Assembly (NCBI RefSeq): GCF_003795145.1
Contig: NZ_CP027786.1
Location: forward strand, 186,001 to 250,000
Length of the DNA stretch: 64,000 nucleotides
Source: Tetragenococcus koreensis
GTDB lineage: Bacteria; Bacillota; Bacilli; Lactobacillales; Enterococcaceae
Direction: 5' to 3'
In this document: positions 61,789 through 64,000 of the stretch, in pieces
Layout: each line of letters opens with the position of its first letter
How positions within the stretch are numbered: position 1 is the stretch's first letter
Translations under genes and position numbers: made by a program
The notes under the pieces: generated by a model
Databases searched by the model: none
Told to the model about the DNA's origin: nothing
Seen by the model: only the letters and a program-made list of their open reading frames with translations

Positions 61789-62276
61789 TGCGCTTAGTTA
61801 ATGAATGTTTTTTTCCAGCTGAAAAATTGGCGAATTGTTTGTTTACTTTGTCTAGAGAAAGCTACACCTTTGGTTCGCCCTGGACGCAAGAACAGTTCAA
61901 AGCCGATATATGTAACGAACAAAGTGGCTATTTAGTCCTTGAGGATACGGAGATTCTAGCCTATCTGTGTTATCATCAGTTTTTAGATGAAATGGAAATT
62001 TTTAATTTTGCGATCGCGCAAAAAGAACAAAGAAAGGGTTATGGACATTTTTTGCTTGAAAATTTAAATCAAATTGCTTTAACCGAGCAAATTAAGCGAA
62101 TTATTTTAGAAGTACGAATGTCCAATCAAGCTGCCCAGAAACTATATTTGAAAAATGGATTTGACGTTATCAATCGTAGGGCGGACTATTATGTAAAACC
62201 GACCGAAGATGCGTTAGTGATGACTAAAAAAGTGAGGCCAGAAAAAAAGAATGAGCGAATTGATATTAGGAATTGA
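61785..62276 (+). CDS. Second RimI-like GNAT acetyltransferase
   Basis: A 163-residue GNAT protein, paralogous to the preceding RimI. It has [20 protein letters not shown] as the acetyl-CoA motif and [25 protein letters not shown] with [12 protein letters not shown], a closer match to canonical RimI than the first copy. Its ATG overlaps the rimI stop (ATGA) and its 3' end overlaps tsaD by 26 bases, so translation of all four genes is coupled. Confidence 0.87.
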   Translation: MMRLVNECFFPAEKLANCLFTLSRESYTFGSPWTQEQFKADICNEQSGYLVLEDTEILAYLCYHQFLDEMEIFNFAIAQKEQRKGYGHFLLENLNQIALTEQIKRIILEVRMSNQAAQKLYLKNGFDVINRRADYYVKPTEDALVMTKKVRPEKKNERIDIRN

Positions 62277-63258
62277 AAGCAGTTGTGATGAAACAAGCGT
62301 TGCAGTTGTTAAAGATGGCAAGATAATTTTAAGCAACATCGTGGCTTCCCAAATTAAAAGCCATAAACGTTTTGGCGGCGTTGTGCCAGAAGTTGCCAGT
62401 CGTCATCACGTGGAACAAATTACACGCTGTATCGAGCAATCCCTTCAAGAAGCACAAATAACTAAAAAAGAACTGACAGCCGTGGCTGTTACCTATGGAC
62501 CAGGTTTAGTAGGTGCGCTATTAATTGGTGTGCAAGCAGCTAAGGCTTTTGCTTGGGCCAACGATCTGCCATTAGTACCGGTTAATCATATGGCCGGGCA
62601 TATTTATGCAGCTCGTTTTGAAAAACCTTTGCAATTTCCTTTACTGGCATTAGTCGTTAGTGGCGGACACACAGAATTGGTTTACATGAAAGAAGATGCT
62701 TCTTATGAAGTGCTCGGAGAAACGCGCGATGATGCAGCAGGGGAAGCCTATGATAAAGTCGGTCGAGTGATGGGCTTAAGTTATCCAAGTGGAAAAGAAA
62801 TTGATCAGCTGGCTCACTTAGGGACCGATCGTTATCATTTTCCACGGGCGATGCTACAAGAAGATAATTTTGATTTTAGTTTTAGCGGTTTAAAAAGTGC
62901 ATTTATTAACCTTGTCCACAATTCCGAACAACGTCAGGAAACATTATCGCAAGAAGATTTAGCTGCTAGTTTCCAAGCAAGTGTAGTTGAAGTCTTGGTA
63001 AAAAAAACAATTCGAGCTGCTAAGACATACCCAGTCAAGCAGTTAATTGTCGCCGGTGGTGTAGCTGCTAATCAAGGACTTCGTGAAACAATGAAACAAA
63101 AAGTTAGCGCAGAACTACCAGATAAAACCTTAATTATTCCACCTCTACGTTTGTGTGGGGATAATGCTGCGATGATTGCTGCGGCGGGTCATGTCGAATT
63201 TATCCAAAACAAACGGGCAGATTTGGCGCTTAATGCCTGTCCAGGGTTAAGTTTCTAA
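62251..63258 (+). CDS. tsaD: tRNA N6-threonylcarbamoyltransferase TsaD
   Basis: Catalytic subunit for t6A modification of ANN-reading tRNAs (335 residues). [16 protein letters not shown] at the N-terminus, metal-binding [21 protein letters not shown], the nucleotide motifs [13 protein letters not shown] and [11 protein letters not shown], and [12 protein letters not shown]. Complete. Begins within the preceding gene. Confidence 0.96.
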   Translation: MSELILGIESSCDETSVAVVKDGKIILSNIVASQIKSHKRFGGVVPEVASRHHVEQITRCIEQSLQEAQITKKELTAVAVTYGPGLVGALLIGVQAAKAFAWANDLPLVPVNHMAGHIYAARFEKPLQFPLLALVVSGGHTELVYMKEDASYEVLGETRDDAAGEAYDKVGRVMGLSYPSGKEIDQLAHLGTDRYHFPRAMLQEDNFDFSFSGLKSAFINLVHNSEQRQETLSQEDLAASFQASVVEVLVKKTIRAAKTYPVKQLIVAGGVAANQGLRETMKQKVSAELPDKTLIIPPLRLCGDNAAMIAAAGHVEFIQNKRADLALNACPGLSF

Positions 63259-63303
63259 TTTTTCCACAAGCGTTAAAAATTGTTGTTGCTAGGAATAAAA
63301 TAG

Positions 63304-63332
63304 TTGAAAATAACGTAAAAATATTGTATACT
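63304..63332 (+). promoter_or_regulatory. rpsB promoter
   Basis: TTGAAA (63304-63309), 17-base spacer, TATACT (63327-63332): near-consensus. The mRNA leader of about 120 bases contains possible hairpins (GGTGTCTGAAAAAGACC, and CAGCGAAGCGGTGCTG near 63378), which could serve feedback control by S2; that is speculative. Confidence 0.8.
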
Positions 63333-63461
63333 ACTCAAGGTGTCTGAAAAAGACCTAAAATCCACATCTTATCGTAATCAGCGAAGCGGTGCTGAAGTTA
63401 TTCAGTTCTTCAACGAAAGGATCGATAGGAGAGGAAAATAAAACCACATGGAGGAAATATC

Positions 63462-64000
63462 ATGGCAGTATTAAGTATGAAACAGTTACTAGAGGCTGGT
63501 GTACACTTTGGTCACCAAACTCGTCGTTGGAATCCGAAGATGAAAAAATATATCTTCACAGAAAGAAACGGTATCTATATTATTGACTTACAAAAAACAG
63601 TCAAATTAGTAGATGCAGCCTATGAATATATGAGAGAAGTTGCTGAAGAAGGCGGCGTTGCTTTATTTGTAGGTACTAAAAAACAAGCACAAGATTCAAT
63701 TAAAGACGAAGCGATCCGTGCAGGTCAATACTACGTTAACCATCGTTGGTTAGGTGGCACATTGACTAACTGGGAAACAATCCAAAAACGAATTGGCCGT
63801 CTAAAAGATATTAATCGTATGGAAGAAGACGGAACCTTTGAAGTTCTTCCTAAAAAAGAAGTTGTTGGTTTAAATAAAGAACGCGATCGTCTGGAAAAAT
63901 TCCTAGGTGGTATTGCAGATATGCCTAGAATCCCTGATGTTATCTACATTGTAGATCCTAGAAAAGAACGTATTGCCATCCAAGAAGCGCATAAATTGAA
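63462..64000 (+). CDS. rpsB: 30S ribosomal protein S2 (3' end outside window)
   Basis: Frame opens at ATG 63462 after ATGGAGGAA and runs off the window edge; 179 codons are visible. [46 protein letters not shown], and [14 protein letters not shown] are typical S2. In Firmicutes tsf usually follows. Confidence 0.96.
   Translation, partial: MAVLSMKQLLEAGVHFGHQTRRWNPKMKKYIFTERNGIYIIDLQKTVKLVDAAYEYMREVAEEGGVALFVGTKKQAQDSIKDEAIRAGQYYVNHRWLGGTLTNWETIQKRIGRLKDINRMEEDGTFEVLPKKEVVGLNKERDRLEKFLGGIADMPRIPDVIYIVDPRKERIAIQEAHKL

Overview
The window is a low-GC chromosomal segment of a lactic acid bacterium, most likely Enterococcaceae. Points in favour are the fused acetyl-CoA acetyltransferase/HMG-CoA reductase (mvaE) opposite mvaS, a galKETR operon, RibU under an FMN riboswitch, and Bacillus-type housekeeping neighbourhoods. 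The acidic bias of several exported proteins would suit a halotolerant genus such as Tetragenococcus, but that is inference; the sequence alone does not fix the species.

Layout. 1-6230: end of a sigma-54 activator (AcoR type) and an acetoin dehydrogenase operon acoL-acoA-acoB-acoC behind a clear -24/-12 promoter. 6230-8610: gene-poor scar with a complete IS3-family element. 8610-11120: a PQQ-type sugar-dehydrogenase-like lipoprotein, an aldo/keto reductase and a DUF2255 protein. 11180-14240 (minus): an ABC importer of the TrpXYZ type, whose mRNA leader encodes a short Phe/Tyr-rich peptide followed by competing hairpins and a terminator, and whose binding-protein gene carries an in-frame stop just after the lipoprotein signal. 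14316-18077: divergent mvaS/mvaE. 18120-18420: intergenic repeats with a third copy at 42.7 kb. 18440-22243: nucleoid-associated protein, an unknown protein, a lysozyme-like protein and a DUF368 lipid-carrier translocase. 22277-25425: dnaG-rpoD with a terminator-like hairpin in the leader. 25559-29316: a zinc-ribbon membrane protein, azlCD and cvfB.

29385-49103 largely follows the Bacillus subtilis gene order: fur (with an exact PerR-type box), xerD, scpAB-rluB, FMN riboswitch-ribU, ferredoxin, ypbB-recQ-ypbE, cmk, an S1-domain protein, der, hup, then ypiA-ypiB and mazG-cca. Between hup and ypiA, where B. subtilis carries its aromatic amino-acid supraoperon, only one gene remains. It has the length and block order of AroB (3-dehydroquinate synthase) but has lost the catalytic and metal-binding residues. 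An ISL3-family element with a perfect 8-bp target duplication sits in the terminator of this operon.

49104-55330: an unknown gene under a palindromic operator, a secreted nuclease, a possible 32-residue membrane peptide, a secreted LysM protein, rpmG, and fthC-rhomboid-yqgQ-glcK-rhodanese, followed by a DUF3042 gene. 55546-60412: galK-galE-galT-galR with operator-like repeats at the promoter. 60555-63258: tsaB-rimI-rimI-like-tsaD. The window ends inside rpsB, which has its own promoter.

Together the window covers carbon and overflow metabolism (acetoin, galactose), isoprenoid synthesis and core information processing. The most interesting parts are regulatory: an apparent leader-peptide attenuator, several clean operators, and a relict pseudoenzyme.
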